Source: Actinomycetes bacterium (GTDB lineage: Bacteria; Actinomycetota; Acidimicrobiia; IMCC26256; PALSA-610). From it: a stretch of 64,000 nt of DNA. Position numbers and translations under genes: made by a program. Below are positions 25,659 through 35,099 of this stretch, piece after piece. The notes beneath the pieces are model-generated. The model was not told where the DNA came from, did not search any database, and saw only the letters and a list, made by a program, of their open reading frames with translations. Position 1 is the first letter of the stretch. The number at the start of each line of letters is the position of its first letter. The stretch spans positions 1 through 64,000 of the forward strand of contig JANYBW010000017.1 in NCBI GenBank assembly GCA_025360585.1. Reading direction: 5' to 3'.

Positions 25659-27652
25659 TAGATCGCCCTCGTCCACATGTAGGCGATCAACATCGCGACA
25701 CCCGCGACAATCCCGAGCGCATAATTACGCACCAACCCTGTTTGCATTCGACGCAGCCCGTCGCCAGCTTCTTTCACCGTACGGCCGACACCGTTCACCG
25801 CGCCATCAATAGTTTTGCGATCAATGCCTTCGGCCAAAAATGTCGCGAACTTCGTCGCCGGCCCACTGACAAATTTGGCCAGACCAATGTCGAAGAAGTA
25901 CGCGTTTTCCAACACGTTCGCGAGCGGCCCCAGTTTCGTCTCAACGGGATCAACGCCGTCATCCGGCAGGCCACGTTTATAGACGGTGAACCCAATCGCG
26001 ATGCCGATGATGCCAACCACAACGGCCCCGACGGATAACAGAAACCCGCTCGTGAATGCGCCTGGGTGAATGTCCTTGGCGCCTTCGAGCGAAGGTTCGA
26101 GCCAGCGAGCGAGGAATTCGAGATTCGGTTTCGTGAACGGCAACGAAAGGAATCCACCGACGATTGAAAGCGCGCCCAAGACCAGCAACGGCAATGTCAT
26201 GGTGATTGGTGATTCGTGCGGATCACCCTGCGCATTGGCATCGTCGTGCCCATCGTGGCCGTGATCGTCTGCCAATGAATCGCGGAAGCGTTCGTTGCCG
26301 AAGAACACCATCCATACTTGGCGAGTCATATAGAACGCGGTGAGAAGCGCGGCAAGCATTCCAACCGCCCATAGCGCTTTGCCTTGCGCCCCACCACTGA
26401 AGAAAGCCTTAGCCAGGATCTCGTCTTTCGACCAGAACCCAGCAAACGGTGGAACACCAGCAATTGCAAGCCAACCAATAATGAAGGTTGCCCCAGTGAT
26501 CGGCATGAACTTTCGCAGGCCACCCATCTTGCGCATGTCTTGTTCGTGATGCATGCCGTGGATGACTGACCCCGAACCGAGGAACAACAACGCTTTGAAG
26601 AACGCGTGCGTGACCATGTGAAACAAGCCGGCGGTATACGCACCGACACCGCAGGCCAAGAACATGTATCCGAGCTGACTCAGCGTTGAATACGCGAGCA
26701 CGCGTTTGATGTCGTTCTGGCGGATCGCAACAGTTGCGGCGCCCAACGCGGTAATCGCACCGACCCAGGCCACAACCGTTCCGGCGTGAATACCGTTACC
26801 AATCGCAGAGAAGTCGAAGAAAGCATGTGCTCGGCTTACCAAAAAAACGCCCGCAGTCACCATGGTCGCCGCGTGAATCAGCGCGGAAACTGGAGTCGGG
26901 CCTTCCATCGCGTCCGGCAACCAAATGTGCAACGGAACCTGCGCGCTCTTGCCCATCGCCCCGACGAACAACAGCAGTGCCATTGCGGTAACCGTTGTGT
27001 GCGACACACCGGTCAGCGCTTCGTGGGAACCAAACCGCACGTAATCGAGCGTGCCGAATTTCGAAAAGATCAAAAACATGCCGAGCATAAAGCCAAAATC
27101 GCCTACTCGGTTCGTGACGAAAGCCTTCTTGCCAGCAACTGCAGCTGAGTTCTTTTCAAACCAAAACGAAATCAACAAGTACGAACACAGCCCGACCCCT
27201 TCCCAACCCATGAACGTCATCAAGAAGCTCGAGCCAAGCACCAACACGAGCATCGAAGCCGCGAACAAGTTGAGGTACGCAAAGAACCGCGAGTAGCGAG
27301 GATCGCCGTGCATGTACCCGACGGAATAGAGGTGGATCAGGGTGCCGATACCAGTGACAAACAGAATCATCGTGACCGAAAGCGGATCGACGAGGAATCC
27401 GAAGTTCACATGAAAATCGCCAGTTCCCGCGAACCACTTCCAAAGGTTGTAGACGTGGTGGCGGCCTTCGCCGTGCTGGGACTGCAACGCAAAGAATGTG
27501 AATACCGACCACACGAAGCTCGTGCCAATCGTCGCGGTCGCGATGTAACCAGCTTTGGGTTCACCGATGCGTTTGCCGAAGAGCAAAACGATCACGGCAC
27601 CCAACGCGGGCAAGGCCGGAATAACCCATACCAGATCTAAGAAGCGCTGCAT
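25658..27652 (-). CDS. nuoL: Complex I subunit NuoL (second cluster)
   Basis: A 664-residue antiporter-like subunit of more usual length. It has GWEGVGLCSYLLISFWFEKNSAAVAGKKAF, MGKSAQVPLHIWLPDAMEGPTPVSALIHAATMVTAGVFL and LAYSTLSQLGYMFLACGVGAY. A shorter His/Asp-rich loop (DDHGHDGHDDANAQGDPHES) sits at the same place as the long one in the first cluster's NuoL. It starts one base past the end of nuoK. Confidence 0.95.
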   Translation of the reverse strand: MQRFLDLVWVIPALPALGAVIVLLFGKRIGEPKAGYIATATIGTSFVWSVFTFFALQSQHGEGRHHVYNLWKWFAGTGDFHVNFGFLVDPLSVTMILFVTGIGTLIHLYSVGYMHGDPRYSRFFAYLNLFAASMLVLVLGSSFLMTFMGWEGVGLCSYLLISFWFEKNSAAVAGKKAFVTNRVGDFGFMLGMFLIFSKFGTLDYVRFGSHEALTGVSHTTVTAMALLLFVGAMGKSAQVPLHIWLPDAMEGPTPVSALIHAATMVTAGVFLVSRAHAFFDFSAIGNGIHAGTVVAWVGAITALGAATVAIRQNDIKRVLAYSTLSQLGYMFLACGVGAYTAGLFHMVTHAFFKALLFLGSGSVIHGMHHEQDMRKMGGLRKFMPITGATFIIGWLAIAGVPPFAGFWSKDEILAKAFFSGGAQGKALWAVGMLAALLTAFYMTRQVWMVFFGNERFRDSLADDHGHDGHDDANAQGDPHESPITMTLPLLVLGALSIVGGFLSLPFTKPNLEFLARWLEPSLEGAKDIHPGAFTSGFLLSVGAVVVGIIGIAIGFTVYKRGLPDDGVDPVETKLGPLANVLENAYFFDIGLAKFVSGPATKFATFLAEGIDRKTIDGAVNGVGRTVKEAGDGLRRMQTGLVRNYALGIVAGVAMLIAYMWTRAI

Positions 27653-27653
27653 C

Positions 27654-27980
27654 TCAGCCCTTCATCAAATCAATGTCGTCGGCGGTAGCACCTTGGCGAC
27701 GCCGGAAAATTGCCACAATGATTGCCAGCCCGACTGCAACTTCCGCGGCTGCAACGATGAGCGTGAAGAACACTGCCGCTTGGCCCGCAGAATCATTCAA
27801 GGCCTTGGCGAATGTGACAAAGGTGAGATTCACAGCGTTGAGCATGAGCTCCACGCACATGAACATCACGATCGCGTTACGACGTAACAACAATCCGGTG
27901 GCACCAATCGTAAATAGGATCGCCCCGAGAATGAAGTAGTGCTGCGCGCCGATCGTGGTAGCTGATATCGCGAGGTTCAT
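27654..27980 (-). CDS. nuoK: Complex I subunit NuoK (second cluster)
   Basis: A 108-residue three-helix subunit with the glutamates in [20 protein letters not shown] and [19 protein letters not shown] chose the ATG at 27980, which overlaps the nuoJ stop as ATGA and gives the family length. A longer reading frame upstream lies within nuoJ. Confidence 0.95.
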   Translation of the reverse strand: MNLAISATTIGAQHYFILGAILFTIGATGLLLRRNAIVMFMCVELMLNAVNLTFVTFAKALNDSAGQAAVFFTLIVAAAEVAVGLAIIVAIFRRRQGATADDIDLMKG

Positions 27981-28603
27981 GCGCTGACCTCCGTTCGAGC
28001 AGGCCGTGTACTCCGGCGCGCGAGTACGACCGCACCAACAACTGCGATCACCAACAACACTGCGGTCACTTGGAACTGCCACGCGAACTGGGTAAACAGC
28101 GTGCGGGCAAGGGGGCGGATTTGGTCGGTCTCGCCGGCCGTTGTCGACGCCACGCCGTCGAGCGTTGGGATTGCACTCAGCGCGCGACCGCTCGAAGTTT
28201 GGGGTCCGAGCTGCCAGTTGCCAATGACCGTGGCGATGAGGCCGCCCAAGGTCAACAGACCCAACGCCGCGCCCGCGGGGCGTTGGTACTTCCGATCATC
28301 GGTCGCAAGCATTTCGTGACGATCGATACCGAGCAACATGATCACGAACAAGAACAGCACCACGATCGCACTCGCATACACGATCACCTGCACGATCGCG
28401 ACCATCGGTGCGCTCAACGTCAAGAAAAAGACGGCAATGATGATCATCGTCATTACCAGAAACAGGGCTGAGTGCACTGGGTTTCGCGAGATGACGACGC
28501 CGGTAGCGCCCGCAATGGCAATCGCGGCGAGCGCATAAAACAGCACTGGATTCACATGAAACGCCACGACGTCTTTCGTCGCGGCGAGGAGCAGCGCATT
28601 CAT
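27977..28603 (-). CDS. nuoJ: Complex I subunit NuoJ (second cluster)
   Basis: A 208-residue membrane subunit containing [29 protein letters not shown], the NuoJ core, and a C-terminal helix near residue 175. A loop of about 50 residues ([18 protein letters not shown] region) sits between helices 4 and 5. It overlaps nuoI by TGATG and nuoK by ATGA. Confidence 0.94.
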   Translation of the reverse strand: MNALLLAATKDVVAFHVNPVLFYALAAIAIAGATGVVISRNPVHSALFLVMTMIIIAVFFLTLSAPMVAIVQVIVYASAIVVLFLFVIMLLGIDRHEMLATDDRKYQRPAGAALGLLTLGGLIATVIGNWQLGPQTSSGRALSAIPTLDGVASTTAGETDQIRPLARTLFTQFAWQFQVTAVLLVIAVVGAVVLARRSTRPARTEVSA

Positions 28604-29250
28604 CAGTGATGGCCCCCATGCGCATCGCCCTCGTTCAGCCCAGGCGCATCGGCCATCGAGTCGGCAGTCTGACCAGATTCTGCAGACCGCACCCCGAAGC
28701 CGAGCTCACCCGACCAGTTCACGCGGTCTTCGTAGGCCGCTTGGCCCGACGACGAGGTCGCGCGCATCCACGCCGAGGTGTTGTCGTCTTCGCCGCCGGC
28801 CCAATGTTCCCACGGCATTCGTTGGGCGCGACCGTTGTCGTCGACGACCAGTTCTTTTTTGGTGTAGATCGCATCGTTGCGGTTCGTGAAGCTGAACTCG
28901 AACAACTTCGATTCAGTGATCGCCTCGGTTGGGCAGGCTTCTACACAGAGGTCGCAGTGAATACACCGCAAATAGTTGATCTCATAGACGAACCCGAAAC
29001 GCTCGCCTGGGCTGACTGGAGCATCAACGGGATTGTCCGCGCCACGCACGTAGATGCACTTCGCCGGGCATACGCCTGCGCAGAGCTCACATCCGATGCA
29101 CTTCTCCATGCCGTCTTCGTACCGATTCAGCACGTGACGTCCGTGAAACCGCACGGGCTTTGGGCGTTTCACGGTTGGGTACAACGTGGTGACGCGTTTC
29201 TTCTTGCCCGTCTCGCGGATCACGACACCGAAGCCTTTGGCCAGTCCCAT
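28603..29250 (-). CDS. nuoI: Complex I subunit NuoI (second cluster), two 4Fe-4S clusters
   Basis: A 215-residue subunit with CIGCELCAGVCPAKCIYV near residue 51 and CIHCDLCVEACPTEAITES near residue 95. These are the N6a and N6b sites. It is longer than the first cluster's NuoI because of a C-terminal tail of about 60 residues ending in a His-rich DAHGGHH. It begins one base past the end of nuoH. Confidence 0.95.
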   Translation of the reverse strand: MGLAKGFGVVIRETGKKKRVTTLYPTVKRPKPVRFHGRHVLNRYEDGMEKCIGCELCAGVCPAKCIYVRGADNPVDAPVSPGERFGFVYEINYLRCIHCDLCVEACPTEAITESKLFEFSFTNRNDAIYTKKELVVDDNGRAQRMPWEHWAGGEDDNTSAWMRATSSSGQAAYEDRVNWSGELGFGVRSAESGQTADSMADAPGLNEGDAHGGHH

Positions 29251-30507
29251 TTAGCGAAACTCCTCTACCGTCTCGCCCGGCTTGGGCACACACAACATCA
29301 ACAGGCCATAGAGCAAGCCACAACCGACTGCCGTTGCGCCCGCGAGCGTGAATCGCCCCGCGGTGCTCCAACCCTGGCTACGACCGATTTCGAGCGCGAT
29401 CTCGAACATGATCCAAAGAATCGCGGCCTCGATCAAGTATTTCCAACAAAATGCCATCAGCTTGTCGTAACGCATCCGTGGAGTCGCGGCCCGCAACCAC
29501 ACGGTGCCGTACGTGAGCATGATGGTTTTCCCGGCGAACCAAATAATGGGCATCAGCCATACGTTGATCACGCCGTGCGCACCGACCTTGGACGGCCACA
29601 ACGCGGGGCCGCTCGGACCTCCGAGAAACAAGGTGGTAGCGATGGCGCACATCGTGATGACGTTCATGAACTCCGCAAGAAAAAAGATCGCGAAGCGAAT
29701 GCCGGAATATTCGGTGACGAATCCGCCAACGAGCTCTTGTTCAGCTTCAACGAGATCGAACGGCGGATGGTTTGTTTCCGCGAGTGCTGCGATGATGAAG
29801 ATAAAAAACGCGCCGATAGCCGGAAAGAAGTTCCAACCCGCCTGGCCCGCGACCCCGCCGTTACCGAACAAAGATGCCGGACCATGCCAGAACTGTGCTT
29901 TTGCGATCTCACTTGTGGAAAGCGTGCCGGTGTGAATCAACGCACCAAGCAATCCCAGACCGAAGGCCGCTTCGTAGGAAAGGAGCTGCGCGGAAGCACG
30001 CACAGAACCGAGCAGCGGGTATTTGGAACCACTCGACCAGCCCGCGAGTATCACGCCGTAGACGCCGACGCCCGAACACGCGAGCACGAACATCGCGCCG
30101 AACGGAAGATCCACCACCTGCAACGTCGTCTGGCGCCCCAGAATCGAAACTTCGCCTCCGATCGGCACCACACAGAACATCAAAAATGCCGGCGTGATCG
30201 AAAGATACGGAGCGAGACGAAACACGCTGCGGTGTGCGGTACTCGGAATTGTCTGTTCTTTGAAAAAAAGCTTGATGCCATCGGCGAGCGTTTGCAAAAT
30301 ACCGAACGGTCCGGCGGTGGCCGGACCAACTCGGTTCTGCATGTCCGCGATCCACTTTCGCATGCCCCAGATGTAGAGCATCACGCCCACGAGTAGCAGC
30401 GCGAACGCCACGACCACTTTGATGATCACCACGATACTGGAAACCAACAGGTCGCCGTTTTCGAAAAGATGTTTCGGAGCGACTGCGAGCAACGATATCG
30501 AGTTCAT
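29251..30507 (-). CDS. nuoH: Complex I subunit NuoH (second cluster)
   Basis: A 418-residue membrane subunit. It has NRVGPATAGPFGILQTLADGIKLFFKEQ, AALAETNHPPFDLVEAEQELVGGFVTEYSGIRF and WLRAATPRMRYDKLMAFCWKYLIE. The C-terminal region adds two extra hydrophobic helices relative to the first cluster's NuoH (353 residues). The start overlaps the nuoG stop as ATGA. Confidence 0.95.
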   Translation of the reverse strand: MNSISLLAVAPKHLFENGDLLVSSIVVIIKVVVAFALLLVGVMLYIWGMRKWIADMQNRVGPATAGPFGILQTLADGIKLFFKEQTIPSTAHRSVFRLAPYLSITPAFLMFCVVPIGGEVSILGRQTTLQVVDLPFGAMFVLACSGVGVYGVILAGWSSGSKYPLLGSVRASAQLLSYEAAFGLGLLGALIHTGTLSTSEIAKAQFWHGPASLFGNGGVAGQAGWNFFPAIGAFFIFIIAALAETNHPPFDLVEAEQELVGGFVTEYSGIRFAIFFLAEFMNVITMCAIATTLFLGGPSGPALWPSKVGAHGVINVWLMPIIWFAGKTIMLTYGTVWLRAATPRMRYDKLMAFCWKYLIEAAILWIMFEIALEIGRSQGWSTAGRFTLAGATAVGCGLLYGLLMLCVPKPGETVEEFR

Positions 30508-33200
30508 TGAATCGTCTCCACGCGAACATCGGTTGCACTCGACCCGACATCAATTAATGCGTTCGCGCCGCGTTCGCCGCCCATCGCGAGCTGCGCGACC
30601 CCTTGGGTGATTCCGCGCGCCGCATGGACTGCGATATTGAACGCACCCTTGGCCGACGCCACATGAACTTCGGTCCCGTTGGTTACTCCGAGGCGTTGGA
30701 GATCCGCGGCCGATACCAACAGTTTCGATGGACCGCGCAGCCCAACGATGGAAGCCGACGCGTTCACTGCGTTGCCGTGGTCATAGAGCGCGGGGCCGCT
30801 GACGAGCCGCACCGCGTAGGCATCGCGGCCGGGCAGCGACACCGACGGCGCAATCCGGTTCCAAGTCAGCAGTACCGAAGCAGCCGTTGGCGCAACGGTC
30901 GCTGAAGCTTCGGCCGTCGGCGCAGTGATGGTTGCCTTGTCGGCGGAAGGAGTCTCGCCAGAATCGATTACCGCAGCACCCGCTTCGCCAGCAGATTCAT
31001 CGGCAGATTCATCGGCAGATTCATGAGTCGCAAGTTCAACATCGACGGCTTCAACATCGGCTTTGATCGGCTCCCATGAAACCGCGCCTTCACCATCCAA
31101 CAAGCCGGCATTGTTCTTGCGGACCTTGATTTCGGTTGCGTGTTCACGAACCGGAATACGCACACCGTCGTGTGAACTTGCAAGCAGCGCTGGAGTCGCG
31201 CCCGCGAGTGCTGGCGAAACCTTAATCATTTCCGCGGTGATTTCGTCGACCAATTCGAGATCGAAATCATCGCCCAGGCGCAAGGCGATCTCTGATGCGA
31301 TGCGCCAATCATCCATGGCGATGCCTTCGGGCGAAACCTTTTGGTTCACCCGTTGCATGCGACCTTCGAGATTCGTGGTTGTGCCCGATTTCTCGCCGAA
31401 CATCGTCACGGGGAGCATTACCTTGGCCCGCTGGTTCGACGCGTTACCGAAACCATCGAGCGCAATGATCGTCCCGACTGCGTTAAGCGCTTCGATCGCG
31501 AGTGCGCGATCGGGGAAATCCGCGATCGGATCCGCGCCTACGAGTACGAGCGTCTTGATCGTGCCATCGATCGCACCACGCAAGATTCCTTCGGCGTCGA
31601 GGCCGGGAACCTCCGGTGCGGTTCTCCAAACTTGTTGAACTGCATCGCGATGTTCGATCGTGACTCGGCCCGGAAGAATCCCCGGAGCTAACCCGGCTTC
31701 AAGCGCGCCGTGCACATTTCCGCGCCGTAGCGCCGAAAGAAACTTCACATTGGCGAGACCGGCGAGCGCAGCCGCGGCTTGCACTGTCGCATCCGAGCGC
31801 TCCGCAAGATTCGAGCGCCCGAGCACAACAACAATGTTGCCGCTGCGACCAGCAATCGTTGCCGCTGCCGCGGCCACGATCGCGTCGGCGGCGTTGCCAT
31901 TGAGTGCGCCAACCAATTGCTCGGCGCGTTTGCCTTGTTCGCCAGGAAGCGGTGCAAGTGCATGCGTCACCTCGCGAGTGAGGCCGTGGGGCACGCTGCT
32001 GAAATCGATAATCGGAACGTTGCATTCGAGCGCAGCGCGCCGCAACCGAAGGTGCAGAACCGGTAAAGCTTCTTTGAGATCTGGAGCCAACAACACGATC
32101 GCGGCCGCAGTATCGAGATCCGCGATCGCGGCTCGATTCACTCCGAGGATCAATTCGGCCGGCAAGCCATCGCCGAGCTGGGAATCCACATTGTCGGTGC
32201 CGATCACACCTTTCGCCAAACGGGCAATCGCGTAGGCATCTTCGTTCGTGCCGCGAGCGCCACCGAGGAAAGCAATCGATTCGGCGCCGTGAAGATCACG
32301 CGCCGAGCGCAGCGCATCAGCTGCCGCGTCGAGTGCCTGCGGCCAACTGACTGTCTTGCCGTCGAGCTGCGGTTCGCGAACTCGTGCATCGCTGTGCACG
32401 TACTCAAAACCGTAACGGCCTTTGTCGCAGAGCCAGCCGTGATTCACTGCATCGGAATCGACACCGAGCAATCGCACCAGACGGTTCGAGGAACTTTGCA
32501 AGGCGCCGCGACATTGCACCGCGCACTGACCGCAACTGGTTTCAACGGTCGCCAGATCCCACGGGCGCGCCCGAAACCGATACGGCTTCGCGGTAAGCGC
32601 GCCAACCGGACAAATCTGCACCACGTTGCCGGAAAAATACGAGGCGAACGGGTGATCAGGGTGATTCAAAACTTGGGTATGGCCACCGCGATCCACAAAA
32701 GAGATCAGCGGATCACCCGCGATTTCGTCGGCGAAACGGGTGCAACGCGCGCATTGGATACAGCGCTCGCGGTCGAGCAGCACAACATCGCTGATCGGAA
32801 TCGGCTTTTCGAAATGGCGTTTTTCTTCAACAAAACGGCTCTCGCCCGGACCAAACGCAAGCGTGGTGTCTTGCAGCGGGCATTCGCCACCACGATCACA
32901 CACCGGGCAATCCAGCGGATGGTTCACCAAGAGAAATTCGAGAACGTCGTCTTGCGCTTGTTTCACCGCAGGAGTTTCGGTGTGACACACCATGCCCTCA
33001 GCGACGGGCATCGTGCATGCCGGCGGCAGCCCACGGATCCCTTCAACTTCCACCAGACACATACGGCACATACCCACCGGTTTCATGCGATCATGCCAGC
33101 AGAAGCGCGGGATGTACACGCCGTTTTCCTGCGCAACCTTGATCAGCAGATCGCCCGGGTTCGCTTCGACGGTCTTGCCATCGATCGTGACGTTGATCAT
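30504..33200 (-). CDS. nuoG: Complex I subunit NuoG (NADH module, iron-sulfur and molybdopterin-like domain)
   Basis: An 898-residue subunit. The N-terminus binds a 2Fe-2S cluster (FCWHDRMKPVGMCRMC and CTMP). It is followed by the His-Cys3 site HPLDCPVCDRGGECPLQD, a 4Fe-4S site CIQCARCTRFAD with CPVGAL, and an N7-type site CGQCAVQCRG with a later Cys in HGWLCDKGRYGFEYV. The rest is the degenerate molybdopterin oxidoreductase fold. A linker near residue 730 carries three DESA repeats encoded by a 12-bp tandem repeat at 30991-31026. It overlaps nuoF and nuoH by ATGA. Only this operon encodes NuoG. Confidence 0.95.
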   Translation of the reverse strand: MINVTIDGKTVEANPGDLLIKVAQENGVYIPRFCWHDRMKPVGMCRMCLVEVEGIRGLPPACTMPVAEGMVCHTETPAVKQAQDDVLEFLLVNHPLDCPVCDRGGECPLQDTTLAFGPGESRFVEEKRHFEKPIPISDVVLLDRERCIQCARCTRFADEIAGDPLISFVDRGGHTQVLNHPDHPFASYFSGNVVQICPVGALTAKPYRFRARPWDLATVETSCGQCAVQCRGALQSSSNRLVRLLGVDSDAVNHGWLCDKGRYGFEYVHSDARVREPQLDGKTVSWPQALDAAADALRSARDLHGAESIAFLGGARGTNEDAYAIARLAKGVIGTDNVDSQLGDGLPAELILGVNRAAIADLDTAAAIVLLAPDLKEALPVLHLRLRRAALECNVPIIDFSSVPHGLTREVTHALAPLPGEQGKRAEQLVGALNGNAADAIVAAAAATIAGRSGNIVVVLGRSNLAERSDATVQAAAALAGLANVKFLSALRRGNVHGALEAGLAPGILPGRVTIEHRDAVQQVWRTAPEVPGLDAEGILRGAIDGTIKTLVLVGADPIADFPDRALAIEALNAVGTIIALDGFGNASNQRAKVMLPVTMFGEKSGTTTNLEGRMQRVNQKVSPEGIAMDDWRIASEIALRLGDDFDLELVDEITAEMIKVSPALAGATPALLASSHDGVRIPVREHATEIKVRKNNAGLLDGEGAVSWEPIKADVEAVDVELATHESADESADESAGEAGAAVIDSGETPSADKATITAPTAEASATVAPTAASVLLTWNRIAPSVSLPGRDAYAVRLVSGPALYDHGNAVNASASIVGLRGPSKLLVSAADLQRLGVTNGTEVHVASAKGAFNIAVHAARGITQGVAQLAMGGERGANALIDVGSSATDVRVETIQ

Positions 33201-34531
33201 GCCTGCGCCTCAGTGCCACAAGCCGCTTCAACCTCGGCGCGGAACCACTTTTGCAAACTCGCAACCGCACTCACCGGAGACGGCCCGAGCGGACAAATCG
33301 TGGTTTGCGTAAACGGCGCTTTCATCACATCCGGAGAAATGCCCGCAGAGATATCGAGCAATGCATCCATATCGTTGGGGCGCCCCAGACCGTGACTCAT
33401 CCGGTACAGGACCTTTTCGATCCAGCCAGAACCTTCACGACACGGCGTGCATTTACCGCAGCTCTCGTGGGCGTAAAACTTAGCGAGCCGCCAAGCGACC
33501 AACAACGGATCCGTGTCTTGGTCGTACACCATGATCGCGCCGGAACCGAGCGTGGTACCGAGCTTCGCGGAAATGTCATCGATGTCGTAGACCTGATCGA
33601 GATGTTCATCCGAGTTGATCAGCCACTGAAACGATGCGCCACCCGGCAAGAAAAACTTCAGTTGCTTATCGTCGCGGATCCCGCCAGCAATGCCAAAGAT
33701 GATGTCGCGCAACGTCATGCCGAACTCGAGCTCGTACACACCGGGCTGCTTGACGTGCCCACTAATAGCGGCAAGGCGGGTACCAGTTGAGCGATTCACA
33801 CCAAGTTTCGCGTACTCCGCTCCGCCCATCTTCAAGATGTGCGTGATCGTGCAAACCGTCTCGACGTTGTTCACCACCGTCGGTTGTGAATACAAACCAA
33901 CGTGAATCGGCAACGGTGGCTTGATTCGCGGCATGCCGCGTTTGCCTTCGAGGCTCTCAATCAACGCGGATTCCTCACCGCAGATATACGCACCAGCACC
34001 TCGGTGCACAACGATTTCGAGATCAAAACCGGAACCCAAAATATTCGTGCCCACGAAACCAGCCGCGCGCGCTTCGTTAATCGCCTGCTGCACCCGATCG
34101 GCACCGAGTGCAAACTCGCCACGGAGATAAATAAACGCGCGGTGACTCCCGATTCGGTACGCCTCGATGCACACGCCTTCAACCAGCGCGTGAGGATCAC
34201 CTTCGAGCAGTACTCGATCTTTGAACGTTGACGGTTCGCCTTCGTCGCCGTTGATCACCAAATGGCGCGGCAGGCCATTATCGGGAAGCGACTCCCACTT
34301 AATTGCCGTCGGAAAGTTCGCGCCACCCCGACCGCGCAAACCCGAAGCCTTGACTTCATCGTGAATCCACTGCACATCAGCGCGCCGCAGAACTTCTTTC
34401 CACATCTCGTACGCGCCATCCGCCTGCGCGCGCTGCATCGTGTACGCATCCTGCGGAAACTCCCGGACTCGTCGCGAAACAATCCGCGTCTCACGAACCT
34501 CTTTGCGAGTCGGAGTTCCTGCGTCACTCAT
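33197..34531 (-). CDS. nuoF: Complex I subunit NuoF (NADH- and FMN-binding)
   Basis: A 444-residue flavoprotein. It has the NADH/FMN region GLRGRGGANFPTAIKW, NGDEGEPSTFKDR and AGAYICGEESALIESLEG, and the N3 cluster ligands ESCGKCTPCREG with a distal Cys in TTICPLG. NuoF takes the hydride from NADH and passes single electrons to the iron-sulfur chain. Its start lies 80 bp after the nuoE stop, the largest gap in this operon, filled by a direct repeat. Confidence 0.96.
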   Translation of the reverse strand: MSDAGTPTRKEVRETRIVSRRVREFPQDAYTMQRAQADGAYEMWKEVLRRADVQWIHDEVKASGLRGRGGANFPTAIKWESLPDNGLPRHLVINGDEGEPSTFKDRVLLEGDPHALVEGVCIEAYRIGSHRAFIYLRGEFALGADRVQQAINEARAAGFVGTNILGSGFDLEIVVHRGAGAYICGEESALIESLEGKRGMPRIKPPLPIHVGLYSQPTVVNNVETVCTITHILKMGGAEYAKLGVNRSTGTRLAAISGHVKQPGVYELEFGMTLRDIIFGIAGGIRDDKQLKFFLPGGASFQWLINSDEHLDQVYDIDDISAKLGTTLGSGAIMVYDQDTDPLLVAWRLAKFYAHESCGKCTPCREGSGWIEKVLYRMSHGLGRPNDMDALLDISAGISPDVMKAPFTQTTICPLGPSPVSAVASLQKWFRAEVEAACGTEAQA

Positions 34532-34536
34532 GCCAT

Positions 34537-34615
34537 CCCCCGCTCACTACGTTCGCGCCCCGAGTGGCTCATGTCGAACCCCCGCTCACTTCGTTCGCGC
34601 CCCGAGTGGCTCATG
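34537..34615. repeat. Two direct 37-bp repeats between nuoE and nuoF
   Basis: Copies at 34537-34573 and 34579-34615 differ at a single base (42-bp period). On the coding strand each reads ATGAGCCACTCGGGGCGCGA, then ACGTAGTGAGCG or ACGAAGTGAGCG, then GGGGG. The second copy overlaps the nuoE stop codon. A related sequence lies in the nuoC-nuoD gap of the first cluster (19440-19484). The first copy ends just upstream of the nuoF start and may supply G-rich bases near its ribosome-binding site. Confidence 0.88.
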
Positions 34616-35096
34616 CCAACCCGCCGCTCACGCCACGGGCCACGAGACGACCAGCTTTGTAATCCTCAACAATTTGTTCCGCCGATTCCGGAGTGAGGTG
34701 CTCGTGATATTCGTAATTTACCTGCATCGACGGGGCGTTTCCGCACGCCGCGAGGCATTCGACTTCCTCCACGAACACATCGTGATCACTTGCGTATTTG
34801 TGTTCGAGCCGTTCCAACACTTCCGGGCCACCCACCACTAAACACGTCACGTTGGTACAGACCGAAACCACCAGGTTTCCGCACGGCCGACGTTTATACA
34901 TCGTGTAGAAGGAACACACGCCTTGCACGTCCGCGGCAGTCGTGTCGCAATAGTCAGCGATTTCGTCCATCGCCTCTGGGCTCAACCAGCCATCCTGGTC
35001 TTGCGCGAGGTGTGCGAGCGGCAGGATCGCGGAATGCGCCTTCGGATAGAGCGCAACAATTTCCGTCGCACGTTTCTTGTTGGCATCGGTAAACAT
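34611..35096 (-). CDS. nuoE: Complex I subunit NuoE (2Fe-2S)
   Basis: A 161-residue thioredoxin-like ferredoxin. The N1a cluster ligands are CTNVTC and ECLAACGNAP, matching Cys-x4-Cys and Cys-x3-Cys of NuoE. The N-terminal helical part has LPLAHLAQDQDGWLSPEAMDEIA. It works with NuoF and NuoG in NADH oxidation. It starts three bases after the nuoD stop. Confidence 0.95.
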   Translation of the reverse strand: MFTDANKKRATEIVALYPKAHSAILPLAHLAQDQDGWLSPEAMDEIADYCDTTAADVQGVCSFYTMYKRRPCGNLVVSVCTNVTCLVVGGPEVLERLEHKYASDHDVFVEEVECLAACGNAPSMQVNYEYHEHLTPESAEQIVEDYKAGRLVARGVSGGLA

Positions 35097-35099
35097 GAT

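Noticed and set aside
28606-30396. 596-codon open frame on the plus strand opposite nuoI and nuoH
   Set aside because: A long antisense shadow in GC-rich sequence; the complementary frames encode well-conserved NuoI and NuoH.
34537-34615. CRISPR-like repeat
   Set aside because: Only two copies with a 5-bp gap, no spacer-length intervals and no cas genes.
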